Shown here one piece after another: positions 11,638-22,414 of a stretch of DNA of 64,000 bases. This stretch comes from Neoceratodus forsteri (taxonomy: Eukaryota; Chordata; Ceratodontiformes; Ceratodontidae). The notes under the pieces were generated by a model. That model worked only from the letters and a program-made list of their open reading frames with translations. It made no database searches and was not told where the DNA came from. Every line of letters starts with the position of its first letter. Position 1 is the first letter of the stretch. The DNA is taken from assembly GCA_016271365.2 (NCBI GenBank), contig CM028131.1, forward strand, positions 170,070,501-170,134,500. The letters run 5' to 3'. The translations under genes and the position numbers were made by a program.

Positions 11638-12393
11638 TCACGTCACAGCAAAATCAGAGTCTGTTACAAAAGGAAGGGCCTTCCAAAGTTCCAAAAGTGC
11701 CGCCTCAGATAAGTAAGTACTGTCATGCATATAGATATTCTTCAAGTCTTGTACAATTTTTTTCTCCAACTCAAAATAAGAGCATTGTTTTTGTTGTAAT
11801 GTAAACAGACACCGTGCCATCCAGATATTCCACTTAATAATAACAAATACAAGATTCAAAGTGTCAGTATGCCAAAAAGACCACTGAGGGGAAAAAACTC
11901 CGTAAACAATATTTAAATAAGAAACCGTCTGAAACAAGGGAATATTCCATACGTGAGCCAAAAAAGACCACCAATTCCTAATGAAAGAGCAATCAAAAAA
12001 TGAATGAGAAATATTTTCAGGTTTAGTAATACATAATAATCTAGAGCACATTCGGTCTTGGAATTGCTTATGTTTATGATTTTCCTTTCCGTTGATTCTT
12101 TCGTGGCAAGACAGCCAATGAAAATCCCACATATGGGCCGGCACCCTCTTACAACGTAACAAAAACAAAAGTGAAGGGATATATTGGCTTGGGCACTTTT
12201 CAAAGGGCACCTGTACGGCACAGACCATCAAAAGTAAATTATTATATAAGAGTTTATGAGAAGAATACAATAACATCCGAGCCGATATCTTCCATTGTTT
12301 CAGACGTAAGAATATATGTTTAACATATATTGGTATACCAACAGTATGTCGTAACACAGTCAGGGAATTAAATTCCCATTGGTGAAACCACAA
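11638..12393 (-). CDS. Tx1-A ORF2 C-terminal region, intact frame
   Basis: A 251-residue uninterrupted minus-strand frame. It carries a C-terminal LINE pattern in which cysteine and histidine residues (CSRLLC ... ENISHSFFDC, residues about 132-155) are spaced as in the RNA-binding C-terminal domain. It ends about 90 bases before the element's 3' end. It is the continuation of the Tx1-A reverse transcriptase interrupted by the L2 at 12481-15136. The methionine is internal to the original protein. No frame damage is seen within it. Confidence 0.7.
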   Translation of the reverse strand: MWFHQWEFNSLTVLRHTVGIPIYVKHIFLRLKQWKISARMLLYSSHKLLYNNLLLMVCAVQVPFEKCPSQYIPSLLFLLRCKRVPAHMWDFHWLSCHERINGKENHKHKQFQDRMCSRLLCITKPENISHSFFDCSFIRNWWSFLAHVWNIPLFQTVSYLNIVYGVFSPQWSFWHTDTLNLVFVIIKWNIWMARCLFTLQQKQCSYFELEKKIVQDLKNIYMHDSTYLSEAALLELWKALPFVTDSDFAVT

Positions 12394-12481
12394 TCTACAA
12401 GAATCATAAAACTAAGGTTCCCACCCCCTCTGGGTATTAATCAACAAAGACCTAAAATTTGCTGTGAGAAAAATACATGTA

Positions 12482-12487
12482 AAAAAA

Positions 12488-12529
<42 letters not shown>

Positions 12530-12550
12530 GTTAGTTAGTTAGTTAGTTAA
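12482..12550. repeat. TTTA/TTAG tetranucleotide tail of L2-III
   Basis: About nine TTTA units followed by TTAG units on the plus strand. This is the 3' microsatellite tail of L2-III, and it abuts the Tx1-A coding sequence at 12480. Confidence 0.85.
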
Positions 12551-12837
12551 ACATCAGTTTAGAAATCTTTGAGCCAGAGGCTCATTTACAAAGGTACCTC
12601 GTCACAAAGAGGACATCAGAACAGTAGTACAAGGGACACAGTACTTACAAACAAAAAAGTTACAGTTCAATTACAATTTTGTTACAATAGAATACAATCT
12701 CCAACGAAGCAAAAGATAACAAAAGTTACCAAAAACTTATGGTCGGGGGAGAGCTGGTGGGAGTAGAAGGGAAGGAGATGGGGAGGAGGAATTAGTAGGG
12801 AAAGGAAGGGGGGGAGCCGCTCAGTGAGCATTGTCAA

Positions 12838-12873
12838 ACAGAGTATATATTTTTTTTTTTTTTTTTTTTTCGC
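12838..12873. repeat. Poly(T)/AT low-complexity run
   Basis: A run of T (A on the L2-III coding strand) immediately after the L2-III stop codon, within its 3' UTR. Confidence 0.7.
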
Positions 12874-12877
12874 TAGG

Positions 12878-13387
12878 CTAGTGGCAGTTGCATTTGCGAG
12901 AGCTAAGCAGGAAGTTTCTGAGCCTGGGCTTAAAGCAAGCTAAGGTTAGTGAGTTTGAGACACTGGCAGGGAGGGAGTTATACCAGTGGGGCACACGGTA
13001 GGGGAATGCCCTCTGACCTTGAGAGGTCCTGGTTCTCAGAATAACTAGGGTAGCTCTTGACGAGCTGCGCGTGATCAGGGTCGGTGCAGTACGGCGAATG
13101 GAGTTGGATAGGCCTATGGGGGACAGGCCATGCAGGGCTTTAAAGGTGAGCTGGCATATCTGATACATGAGTCGCTCTTCCAGGTTGAGTAGGGTAGCCA
13201 GGGTGTACAGCTCACATGTGTGAGTGAGTCTGGGAGCACCAGTGATAAGTCTGCAGGCCTTATTAACTGTGAGGTGAACCTTGTTGAGGGCTGTCTGATC
13301 TGCTGAGCCATAGACTGGAAGGCCATAGTCAATGAGAGGCATGACAGAGGAGGTGACAGCCAGGCAGAGGGCATCAGGAGGAGGCAT
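12878..13387 (-). pseudogene. L2-III C-terminal region
   Basis: A 169-residue open frame on the minus strand covers the thumb-side and C-terminal region of the L2-like protein. It includes PLIDYGLPVYGSA (residues about 17-29) and, near the end, QRAFPYRVPHWYNSLPASV, the equivalent of the conserved LWN-SLP block. It ends in a cysteine/histidine cluster NCH at the stop. The segment joining it to the reverse transcriptase (13388-13541) is frame-broken. Confidence 0.8.
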
Positions 13388-13541
13388 TTCTTGTGCCGGT
13401 AAAGAATGCCTAGCACGTCAGTTGGCGACAGAATTTAGAACGAATATATGTCCATGGAATGAAAGTGCAGGGTCAAAGGTTATACCAAGATATTTATAGG
13501 ACTGCACCTGGTCAATGACGAGATTGGGTGTGAGTGGACAG

Positions 13542-14141
13542 CTAAGGGAAACTTGCTGTACTTATTTTGGTGGGAGAAGAGCATCGCTTTTCTTTCTTAA
13601 GGTTGATAACAAATCGGTGCTCAGTGAACCAGGTAGCTGCAGAGTCAAAGACTAGTTGGAGGGAGTTCTGTAGCAGCATGGGGTCATTGTGGGAGGCAAC
13701 GAGAACAGCATCATCAGCATAGAGAAGCATTTTACCCGTACAGCTGCTGGGTAGGGAGTTAAGAAAGAGTGAGAATAGTAGAGGTCCAAGAATTGAGCCC
13801 TGAGGCACCCCAGAGCGAATGGGGCATATTTCAGAGAGAGTACCGTTGACTTTCACACATTGGGAGTGGGCGGAGAGATAGCTGGTGCACCAGGAAACAG
13901 GTCCTGAGGCAAAGCCTATTAGGTGGAGGGTGGAGAACAAAAGAGGATGCGAAACGGTATAGAATGCTTTAGACAGATCAATGAATATAGCACCAGCCAG
14001 GGCACCAGAGTCCAAGGAGGCATAGAGGAAGTTGGAAAATTCCAGGAGTGCTGTATTGGTACTATGACCTGCTCTGAACCCGTGTTGTTCAGGGCAGAGA
14101 ACATTGTACTTACAGAGGTAGTCAGAGACTTGGGACGCCAC
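13542..14141 (-). pseudogene. L2-III reverse transcriptase domain
   Basis: A 199-residue open frame. EQHGFRAGHSTNTALLEF (residues about 18-35), GAIFIDLSKAF (45-55), SGVPQGSILGPLLF (about 109-122) and LLYADDAVLVAS (about 139-150) are the canonical reverse transcriptase blocks of L2/Jockey-group LINEs. The YADD catalytic box is intact. The upstream finger blocks lie at 14393-14150 in other frames. It copies LINE RNA at the target site; this copy is inactive because the neighbouring parts are broken. Confidence 0.85.
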
Positions 14142-14149
14142 AATTTTCT

Positions 14150-15100
14150 CTAACGCCTTAGAGAGGGGGGAGAGGATTGAGATGGGTCAGTAGTTACCCG
14201 GAAAAGTCCTGTCACCACCTTTATGGACAGGGGTAACTGTGGCAATCTTCCAGGCAGAGGGGAATTGTCCGAGACAGAGTGATTTGTTGAAAATGCACGT
14301 AATAGGTGAGAGGACCTGATCCAGGACCTGACGTAAAAGGCAGGGATCAAGTGAGTCATTACCGATGGTGTTACCTTTTAGGGCTTTTAGCAAGTAAGGC
14401 CTAGCTTAATGCATGGTGACACGACGCAGGTGGAAAGAGGGGCGGGCAATGGGTGGTGGTGCAGATGGAGGAGGTGGACTGAAAAAGTTACCAGGAAGTA
14501 CTGAGCTAAGGTCAGTAAAGGAGTTATTGAGGTGGGTGGCAATGAGGGCAGGGTCAGAGGAGACGGTACCATTGATGTTGAGAAGAGAAGGAGAGGGGGA
14601 CTGGGAGTGACCATTCAGTTGCTTGATGTTGTCCCAGAAGCACCTGGGGTTCCCCCAGGAGGAGGTAAGAGAGGCTTGGTAGTAATCCACCTTTGCTTTG
14701 CGGATGGCCCAGGTGCACTGGTTGCGGGCGGCAGCATAGGACTGCCTGTCAGCTGAATGGCCAGTAGCAACAGCAAGGTGCCAAAGATTGTCGCGTTGCT
14801 TAAGTTACCACAGTAGGGCAGGGGTGATCCAAGGGGCATGTTTCACTTTGGACCTCCTAGCAGTTATGGGAGCAAAGATATCACAGGCAAAGTTGAAAGT
14901 GCTTACAAAGAAGGCCAGGGCCAAGTCAATGTTGGTTGCCCTCATCAGAGGGGACCAATCAAGTGTGGGCAAGGAAGCGCTTAAGGCCTATGAGTCCCCC
15001 AGGCCTAAGCCGCCTTCAAGAGGTGGTTTTGACCGGGGATGAGGGCCGAGGGGTTTCCCAGTTGAAAAGCACAGGGGAGTGGTCACTGAGGCAGTCAGGG
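14150..15100 (-). pseudogene. L2-III endonuclease end and linker
   Basis: Minus-strand frames 14690-14406 and 14393-14187 give the linker region (RCFWDNIKQLNG, residues about 16-27 of the first) and the first reverse transcriptase finger segment (GNDSLDPCLLRQVL ... VTPVHKGGDR). The end of the endonuclease (SDHSPV block) lies near 15080. Frames change at least twice. Confidence 0.7.
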
Positions 15101-15709
15101 AAGATTTGGATGTTGTGGATGCGGATTGGCCTGTTGGTGATTAATCATATGCAAACCACCCTCTTCAATTGGTAAGTATGTCACATTCCTTTTGATTGGG
15201 TTCAGCCTACTCCCCCAAAATGCCTGAAAAAACAGGCTAAAGACTGCAGTTTCTAATTGTTTAGGAATAAGGAATATATAACTCAAATAAAGGAAGGTTG
15301 GTATCAAATAAGATTTAATCAAAAAAACACGCTTCTTTTTCCCAATCTGCCCTCTATTCCAGTAAGCCACCTTAAGTTTACCCTGTTGCAGTTTAACATC
15401 CCAATTGTAAAAATCAGAGTCCAATGTCCCCCAAAAAAACCCCAAAATACAAATAGGGCCTACAACCATACGTAAAGGGCCTATACGGTCTGAAGGGGCT
15501 AAAGCACAGCCTAACCGGATACCCACACTTTTATTATAATTTAAGACTGCGCCAGAAGACATGCCAAATGTAGAACACACCTGAAGAGAGATAACCATAG
15601 AGGGCTCATTAGCTACAAGAAAGCAAACATCATCTGCATACGCAATAGCCTTATAAGGCAAGCGCAGGACAGAACTAGAACTAGCATGAATCTGAGGATG
15701 GGCATTCAA
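15095..15709 (-). pseudogene. Tx1-A reverse transcriptase, catalytic half
   Basis: A 204-residue minus-strand frame contains AIAYADDVCFLVA (residues about 21-33), an intact YADD catalytic box. Then comes the block LNYNKSVGIRLG and a thumb region ending EEGGLHMINH, where the L2-III insertion begins. One stop separates it from the upstream palm frame. Confidence 0.85.
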
Positions 15710-15805
15710 CCGTCAAAGCAAGACGTCTAAAAAAAAGATATACAATAGAGGGCTCAAAGGGCAACCTTGGTGAACCCCTCTCTTGATGGGGATCATTGGT
15801 CCCAC

Positions 15806-16405
15806 CTAACCATTCACTACTGGTACAACAGTAGCTGTTCTATAAAAACCACGAATCCAGCGAATTAAAACCGCCAGTACATGTAACAAACGAAGTGCTT
15901 CCCATAAAAAATCATGGTTGACCAAATCAAAGGCCACTTTCTGGTCCACAGAAACCACAAGTCCCAAAACCACGTCTGCATAACCATGAGAAAATAATTC
16001 CCTAAGGAGAATCAGATGGTCAGAGATTCTTCTATTAGGCACCGAACATGACTGTGCAGGATGCAAAACCATCTCTGCTATCATCACGAGACACTTCACA
16101 ATAATTTTCATCAATACCTTAAAATCAGTATTCAACATACATAAAGGGCGCCTATTTTCAAAGGAATATAAATCCCCTTTTTGTTTATATATATAAATCA
16201 AAGTACCCTTCTTAAAATCCAAAGGAAGAATTTTGCATGTTACCAAGGAATTAAACACTGATGTCAGTTCTGGAACCAAGTGGTCGCTCAGCACCTTATA
16301 TAAGGCAGCCGGGAGACCTTCCGGACCAGGAGTCCTCTGTAAGGGTAAAGAGGAAATGGCCAATTTCAAGTCCAGCTCTGTTATTGGTAAACATACTTGG
16401 TCCAA
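15806..16405 (-). pseudogene. Tx1-A reverse transcriptase, finger and early palm half
   Basis: A 199-residue frame with LQRTPGPEGLPAALYK (residues about 22-37), RRPLCMLNTDFKVL (about 85-98) and VVSVDQKVAFDLVNHDFLW (about 153-171). These are the conserved blocks of an L1/Tx1-type reverse transcriptase. Just after its stop, the sequence continues with GVHQGCPLSPLLY before the next frame. Confidence 0.85.
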
Positions 16406-16828
16406 AATTGACTGTGAAGGAATTGGGATATAAAGATCATTATATAAAATCGCAGGATCAACAGCTACTGCTGGAAGAGAAGAAAATAAAGCTAACGTAT
16501 GATCTGTTACAATTTGACAAATATCTGACTAAGAAGTACATAAATTACCTATAGAATTAACAAGACACGTCATAGTTTTCTGGGAAATTTGATGGGAATT
16601 TGCCTCAAAAGGGCAGACAACATGATGTGTTCCTGCCATACTAAATTTATGTTGATAATAAAGTTGTCACGATTGCCGGGATTGGAAATTCAACATATCA
16701 TCCTGTACCAATTTTAATTGCTGAGAAAGGTATTGCCCTGTCATTACAGGTTGTTAATAAAGACTGAAATGAACTCTCCTTTGCAAATAATCCAAATACT
16801 CCCTTCTACATTTCAGGCGGCTATAATT

Positions 16829-17986
16829 TTACAAAATGACCAAATCATGCTTTGTATCTGACCACCACTGAATAGGGTCCGTGTAACATATAAAAACAGA
16901 TTTACGGGCCTGGAGGAATGACATAAGAGACTGCATAAAGGCCGGGACTTGTAACAAGGATGTGTTGAATTTCCAAAGTCCAGGGCCTTTATGAAAAGGA
17001 GCAACAGATCCTAAACCAACAGACAACAACTTATGGTCTGAAAATGCAACAGCCTGTACCGTGGTAGAAGCGACATTTAAAGTACGAGACAAAAACACAA
17101 AATCAATCCGAGTTGCCAATTTACCCTTCTGAAATGTAGGGGTATGTTGTTTAGTGAAGGACAAATAAGCGTCAGTCAAATGGGCAGTACGGACCAATTT
17201 CCCTAATTCCTGAGAATCACAAAACAACTTTCTAGTAGTTGCAAAAGAACTCTTATCATGAAGACTTAAGCCACAGTTAAAATCACCAGAAAAAATAACT
17301 TGAAAAGAAGTGTGCAAAAATGGATGAAGTAAAGAAAATAAAGCTATTCGCACTGTTTTAGTCTGAGGGGCATAAAGATTAATCACCCGATAAGGACAGG
17401 GCCCAATCACAAAATCTAGAATGAGCACTCTATCTGAAGCCACATCATATAATTTTAACAAATGGAACCCAGGGACATTAATCAAAATCCCCAGTCCCGA
17501 ACAGGAATCCTGGCCTATGGACCAAAAGGAAGGTCCCAGCAACAAGTCCTGCTGTGCATGTCGGATTTCCTGTGTGGTATAAAATCGAGTATCCTGCAAT
17601 AAAAAAATTCCCAAAGGCAAAAGCCGTAAAAAGGAAAAAAACAATCGCTCTTTGTCATAAGCTTCACTGTTTACATTAATAGTATGACAAGCAAAATGAG
17701 ACATACCATTTAAGCAGGCGGATAACTCATAACGACTTCCTTTCCCAACCACCTTTTTCCCTTTAAGTTTCACTCTGGCCTTCCGCTTCTGAGAGAGACC
17801 AGTACCAAGTTGAAAATCAAAGTCAGTGGTTCCATCAGGGAGAGATGAAGCAATGGAGGAAGAGTCTGACTCGCCTCCAGCATCATCTGAGACAGGTTGA
17901 AATAGCTCAAAAGGATTAGACAAAGGCACAGGAGAAGGATCCAGTACCACTGGAGGGGAAGGTAATACTCGTGAATTGTTCCTCAT
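16829..17986 (-). pseudogene. Tx1-A ORF1 tail plus ORF2 endonuclease in one frame
   Basis: A 385-residue open frame. Residues 1-90 are acidic and Ser/Pro-rich, ending in a basic KRKARVKLKGKK segment that looks like the ORF1 C-terminus. From about residue 95 it is an apurinic-type endonuclease with LLQDTRFYT (E replaced by D in the LLQETH block), VINLYAPQT, FSGDFNCGL, RIDFVFLS and FSDHKLL in the expected order. The frame's ATG overlaps the stop of the preceding frame as ATGA. In Tx1-B a stop separates ORF1 from ORF2. The fusion is probably mutational, but an unusual ORF junction is possible. Confidence 0.75.
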
Positions 17987-18202
17987 AGACTTCCGACATC
18001 CAATACTGGCAGGTACTCGAGGAGGGGGAGGAGGGGCATAGTGCTTGGACCTGGAAGAGGGTCAGGCACAGACAGGACAGGCTGGACAGATATAAAGGTA
18101 GCAGAAGTCTTAACCAGAGTACTCTCAGAAAAGGAGACCACCGAGGGCTCTATGTCTGGTTCTTCAACAGACACAGAGACCTGCGGTAAAGGCTGTAAAA
18201 CC

Positions 18203-18560
18203 TCAGAGGGCGGTACTGCCATGTGGCTCGAACACGCAGCCTTCAGCGCCTAGTGTGATAATAAAACACTGATCAACCCCACCATCATGAGAATCCTGAT
18301 TGTGAGCAGCCCAGTGACAATTCTGAAATGTATGCCCCAGTTCATCACAAAGGCTGCATTTGCACTCGTTCAAACAATGGGCCCCCACATAACCCAATTC
18401 ACCACATATATTGCATTTCATCTTGTCACACACATTACTGAGATGTGTGGGTCATCACACTCAGTAACAAGCCTTCGCTGATCCGGCAGAACAGGACCCC
18501 TATCCCAACCTATAAAGAAAGAATTAGGTAAGTGTACAGGACCTGACTCAGTAGTGTTCA
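18203..18560 (-). pseudogene. Tx1-A ORF1 zinc-knuckle region
   Basis: The minus strand reads C-NI-C-GELG-Y-VGAH-C followed by C-SL-C-DELG-H-TFQN-C, two CCHC-type zinc knuckles. In the first the histidine is replaced by tyrosine. A third, upstream knuckle present in Tx1-B is degenerate here. Tx1 ORF1 proteins bind the element RNA through such knuckles. The frame changes between this region and the segment at 18222-17983. Confidence 0.8.
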
Positions 18561-19008
18561 ACAAACCCTAATCTTCCATCCCCGTCCAGATATTTTCAGT
18601 ATCCAGATGGCTCCACCCGACCCTCGACATTACAGCTTATTTCAGCCAATAACAACATCAGCCACATCAACACCCCTATTTCGAACAAAACAGTGATGGT
18701 CTTAAAAGTCAGTTTAGAAGGGGATAGCCTGAACTTGAGGTCCAGAGAGCAGTGTTTCTCAAAGCATGGTATTTCGACCAGAAACGCTCCAAGCCACGAG
18801 ACGTTTGAAAGCTGATATCAAAAGTAAATTCACCAGAGATGTGAATCATGGCATAGATTTCATGAGAAAAAAATTTTAACGAATCCTTAAGAAGTGTATG
18901 TGCAACATATACACAGTCTGGGAGCTCAGGTAACCCCCCCCCCCCCTTATAAACTAAATGAATTGCATTATGTCTCTTTGCAGCTTGAATCAGGAATTTA
19001 AATAAGGA

Positions 19009-19953
19009 TCAAAACGAGCGACTCGGCTCAGTCTTTTTAGAAGTTGACTGTATTAAAACTGTACCCAGAGCCCCCTGGGATGTAACAGAAGAAGAAGCCC
19101 GAAGTTTAAATCCTTGTAAATGTTCCAAAATAGGGTTTTGAGTCAATTCCAATCCCTGTGTCAAGTGCAAGGGGTCAGGAGAGACTGCAGCCTTGCCTGA
19201 TTCATGCTGCAACTCAGGAAAGTCGTCAGGACAGGGGGACCTCACAGGAGACTGACCGGAAATCCATTGCCCTGCGACAGGTTCCTGCACCCAGCCAGCA
19301 CCCCTCAATGCCGAGTCTACAGACCAGGTAAGCATTTCAGGGGAAGCTATAACTTGGGGTGTTGCCAAAGAAGGGAGTGAAGCAGCAGTCTCCATATCAC
19401 ACACAGCACCCACCATAATCGACTGGAAGGCAGGGGGCACAGTGGCAACAACAGACACACCCAATGCCTCCAAACAAACCTGGATGTCAGTCGAAGGGTG
19501 AGTCTCCGAGGTTTGTCCTCTGAAACCTCCCGTCGTAACAGGAGGAGAAGTAGTTCCCATATCAGCGTTGTTTTCTTGTAAGTTTTGAAGTTCTTGATGG
19601 AGTTTCATCTTAGTAATCACAAAACTACGTTCTGCTTTAGCCAGACATTCATGTATCACCTTCTCCACATTGCAAGCCACTTCAAGATCTGTGGAGGAAA
19701 GATCCTCCATTACATCATCATTAGGCAAGGAAGAACGAGAATCCATACCAGTATTAGACAGCTGAGGTTCAGGCACTTTATTCTGTACATGTAAGTCAGT
19801 TACTGAAATAATACAATTCTGTTGCAGATCCTTTGTAAATTCGGTTGCAGTCTCTACTAAATCTGAGATGGGAACCGAGACCAGAACTCCCACCTCCATA
19901 GCTTCCTCCACAGCAGGCACAGGTACGTCCACTATCTTGAACAGAGGTTCCAC
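19009..19953 (-). pseudogene. Tx1-A ORF1 N-terminal region
   Basis: A 314-residue minus-strand frame rich in Ser, Thr, Glu and Val with no recognisable fold, preceding the knuckle region of the same element. The first codon is GTG, with no ATG at the element's start, which suggests 5' truncation at about 19956. Between it and the knuckles (19008-18560) the sequence is frame-broken. Confidence 0.6.
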
Positions 19954-19956
19954 CTC

Positions 19957-19970
19957 TGAACAGTAGGGGA
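19957..19970. other. Putative target-site copy between Tx1-A and Tx1-B
   Basis: The plus strand reads CTGAACAGTAGGGG between the 5' end of Tx1-A and the 3' end of Tx1-B. It resembles CTGAAAAGAGTAGGG at 11534-11548, the SINE sequence at the 3' end of Tx1-A. I read the pair as a diverged target-site duplication of Tx1-A that was then reused by Tx1-B. Confidence 0.5.
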
Positions 19971-20204
19971 GTTTTTATTGACATGATTAACACAGACAAA
20001 AACAATTTCAATAAAAACATCGTTCATATAGACAGCAGTAAAAATAAACAGTGTGACTAGCCTCAGCTTATGAACAAAAATAGTGAAAGAAAACCTGCTA
20101 CATATGTGATGGCTAATCCAACCAACCAAAACAAATAACCTGGGGCAGATAAAATAAAATAAGCAAGAAATACACTACTATAAGTCATTATAATTAATAT
20201 CACC

Positions 20205-20699
20205 TTATTTAAACTTAATAAAGTGGAGAAAACCTTTCCACCATTTGAGTAATGTCCCTGGAGTTACTTTTAGTTTATCTTGAGAATAAATTCGTAAAAG
20301 TTCCTTTACAATCAACATACTAACACAGGAATAAGGCATTTTCCTTTGATAAAGAACCCATTGAACCCGAGCATGCCATAAATAATATCTTAAACACCTC
20401 AGAAATAAAGATAGTGTCCCTTCATGAAAACCAGACAGGTTAACCGGGTAACATCCTAGGATCAGAATTTCATATGGCATACCATTTAACCACTTGAAAC
20501 CCCATAAATTCGCTAAATAAGCCTTTAAACCTTTAGCATAAGAACATCTAAGAAAAAAATGTTCCATAGACTCTTCCACATTTATACAGTCTAAATATGG
20601 ACACTTTCTTTCGTCTAATGCCTTGTACTTAGTTTTGCCCCGAACATTCAGGCGGCTATAAAAAATTAACCACTGAGTTTCCCATTGGTTCTGAGGCAT
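20205..20699 (-). pseudogene. Tx1-B ORF2 C-terminal domain
   Basis: A 164-residue frame with CPYLDCINVEESMEHFFLRC (residues about 34-53), a C-x4-C-x9-H-x5-C pattern typical of the LINE C-terminal zinc-binding region. It ends 234 bases before the element's 3' end. It is the counterpart of the Tx1-A frame at 11638-12393. Confidence 0.8.
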
Positions 20700-20814
20700 C
20701 CTACAATTGTTTAACTGGGCCAGGACTATAGCTTAGGAGCAGAAGGGCAATTTTAAAACAAGGCTCAGAGGAAGTAACTGTGACATCAAATAGTGATAAA
20801 GTCCCTTAGTACTG

Positions 20815-21258
20815 TTACTCAGGATTGTTTGCTTGCATTTTCCATTTAAACAATTTCTGCACTGCGGACCTAAAATACAACGGGATATACAGATGATGAT
20901 GATTTAATTTTGGGGCCAAATTGTGCCAATTCTTAAAATATTTACCCATTGACCTTAAATTCCAGGAATCTTCTGCCCTTAAATCAGCTACTAAGCCGAC
21001 TTTAATCGAATTTATAATAAATAAAGAATGCACAAAAACTACTGGGTCTATCATTCCCAGACCTCCCAAATTCTTTTGCAGATATGTATAACCCTGCTTC
21101 ACAGAATTTAACCAGTTTCCCCAGAGCATCTGAAAAAACAAACTGTACATTCTAGTCTCAAGAGGGACCGGAAGAGGGAAAATCATAGCCACATACTGTA
21201 CACAAGGGATAAGAAACTGTTTGATCACCTGTACACATTTTATTTTGACATCTTCCAC
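20815..21258 (-). pseudogene. Tx1-B reverse transcriptase thumb and connection
   Basis: A 147-residue frame containing LNSVKQGYTYLQKNLGGLGMI (residues about 50-70). It aligns with the Tx1-A sequence that is split by L2-III. Frame-broken sequence to its right carries the YADD box. Confidence 0.75.
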
Positions 21259-21499
21259 TGTTTCTACCTATTCACTTTATACTCTACTTTTTGAAGAACA
21301 CCTTCCCAGTTTTCACTTGGCATATTTTGGGGACCAAACTTAATCCCCAAACTTTTAAGTGGATTCCTAGAAAAGTGAATGCCTTCCTGCCACACCTCCC
21401 TCAGGGCCTGATGCTCCAAAGAATAACCCTTGGTCTTGTGTAATTAGTTTCGCATTTGAGACCTTAGAAAAGGGCATCAAAAGCTGTCCACGAAGCTGG

Positions 21500-22047
21500 T
21501 TACTGAAGCAGTGTCTTCGAAATATAACACTAGATCATCTGCATAGGCCTGTACCAATAAATGCGAATCAATAAGTACATTGATAGAATTTCTTCCATTT
21601 CTGAGAAAAATTATGGTTTGCAAAAGGGGTCTATAGCAAAAGTATAAAGAAGAGGGCTAAGAGGGCATCCCTGGTGAACTCCTGTATATAAATGAAAACC
21701 TTCTGCCTTACAACCTTTCAAAAATGGAAACACCATATAGCTGTCATATAGTCTCTCTATTATCTTCACCAATGCATTGGAACCCCATAATGTACTAGAG
21801 TTAAGAAAAGAAAGGGCAAATACACTCTGTCAAAGGCTTTATTTAAATCTGCAGCTATCAAACAATTTGTCACTCCTATGTCAGTGAGATGTTCAATGAC
21901 ATCTCGGATTAACATAAGAGCTGATTGCACCCGTCTATCAGGTAGGCCACTGAATTGATAAGGTGAAATGACCCAACTAGCATAGTTTTTCAACCTATTG
22001 TTTAAAATACAGGGAAAGATTTTGTAGTCTGAGTTTAAAAGGGTAAT
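21500..22047 (-). pseudogene. Tx1-B reverse transcriptase palm
   Basis: The minus strand from 22047 reads ITLLNSDYKIFPCILNNRL, then LIAADLNKAFDRV (about 21850), and QAYADDLVLYF near 21545. The YADD box is intact. Two or more frame changes and stops separate these blocks. Confidence 0.8.
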
Positions 22048-22414
22048 TACATAGATACATAGACAGTGACGGCAGATAAGGGCCTATGGCCCACCCAGTC
22101 TGCCCATTTGAGCTTGTAAGTTCAGTTTGTTTTCCTAGAAGTCTATTTCCCCTTACCCCTGACCTCTAGAATTCCTTTATGTCTATCCCATGTATTCTTA
22201 AATCCCGTGATTGTTTCAGCCCCCACCACTTCCTCTGGCAGGGTGTTCCACCTTGTCCACCACCCGTTCTGTGAAGAAATTCTTTCTCACGTTTCCTCTG
22301 AATCAACCCTCCTTCCAACTTCATCCCATGCCCTCTAGTCCTGAAACATCTTTTCGCTTAAAAAATAGTGTTTTCCTGCACCCTGTTCCTCCCCAAGATA
22401 CTTGTATGTCTCTA

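Larger units (their letters stand above)
12481..15136 (-). mobile_element. L2-III: L2-like LINE nested in Tx1-A
   Basis: On the minus strand it starts within the end of an endonuclease (block reading FPDCLSDHSPVLF near 15100), continues through linker and reverse transcriptase, and ends with a tetranucleotide TAAA/TAAC tail at about 12492-12550. At its left edge Tx1-A coding sequence continues with VFFSQQILGL and at its right edge it stops at GGLHMINH. Together these match the Tx1-B sequence GGLGMIDPVVFVHSLFIIN, which confirms the insertion. It is 5'-truncated. Confidence 0.88.
11549..19956 (-). mobile_element. Tx1-A: Tx1-clade LINE, interrupted by an L2
   Basis: On the minus strand the order is ORF1 with zinc knuckles (19953-18203), endonuclease and reverse transcriptase (17986-15095), a 2.66-kb L2 insertion, and the C-terminal region (12393-11638). 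A short 3' UTR ending CAATAAAACTTT follows. Zinc-knuckle ORF1 followed by an L1-like ORF2 is the Tx1 arrangement. Its 3' end sits inside a SINE, directly against the motif GAGTAGGG. Its 5' end is probably truncated within ORF1 near 19956. Confidence 0.85.
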
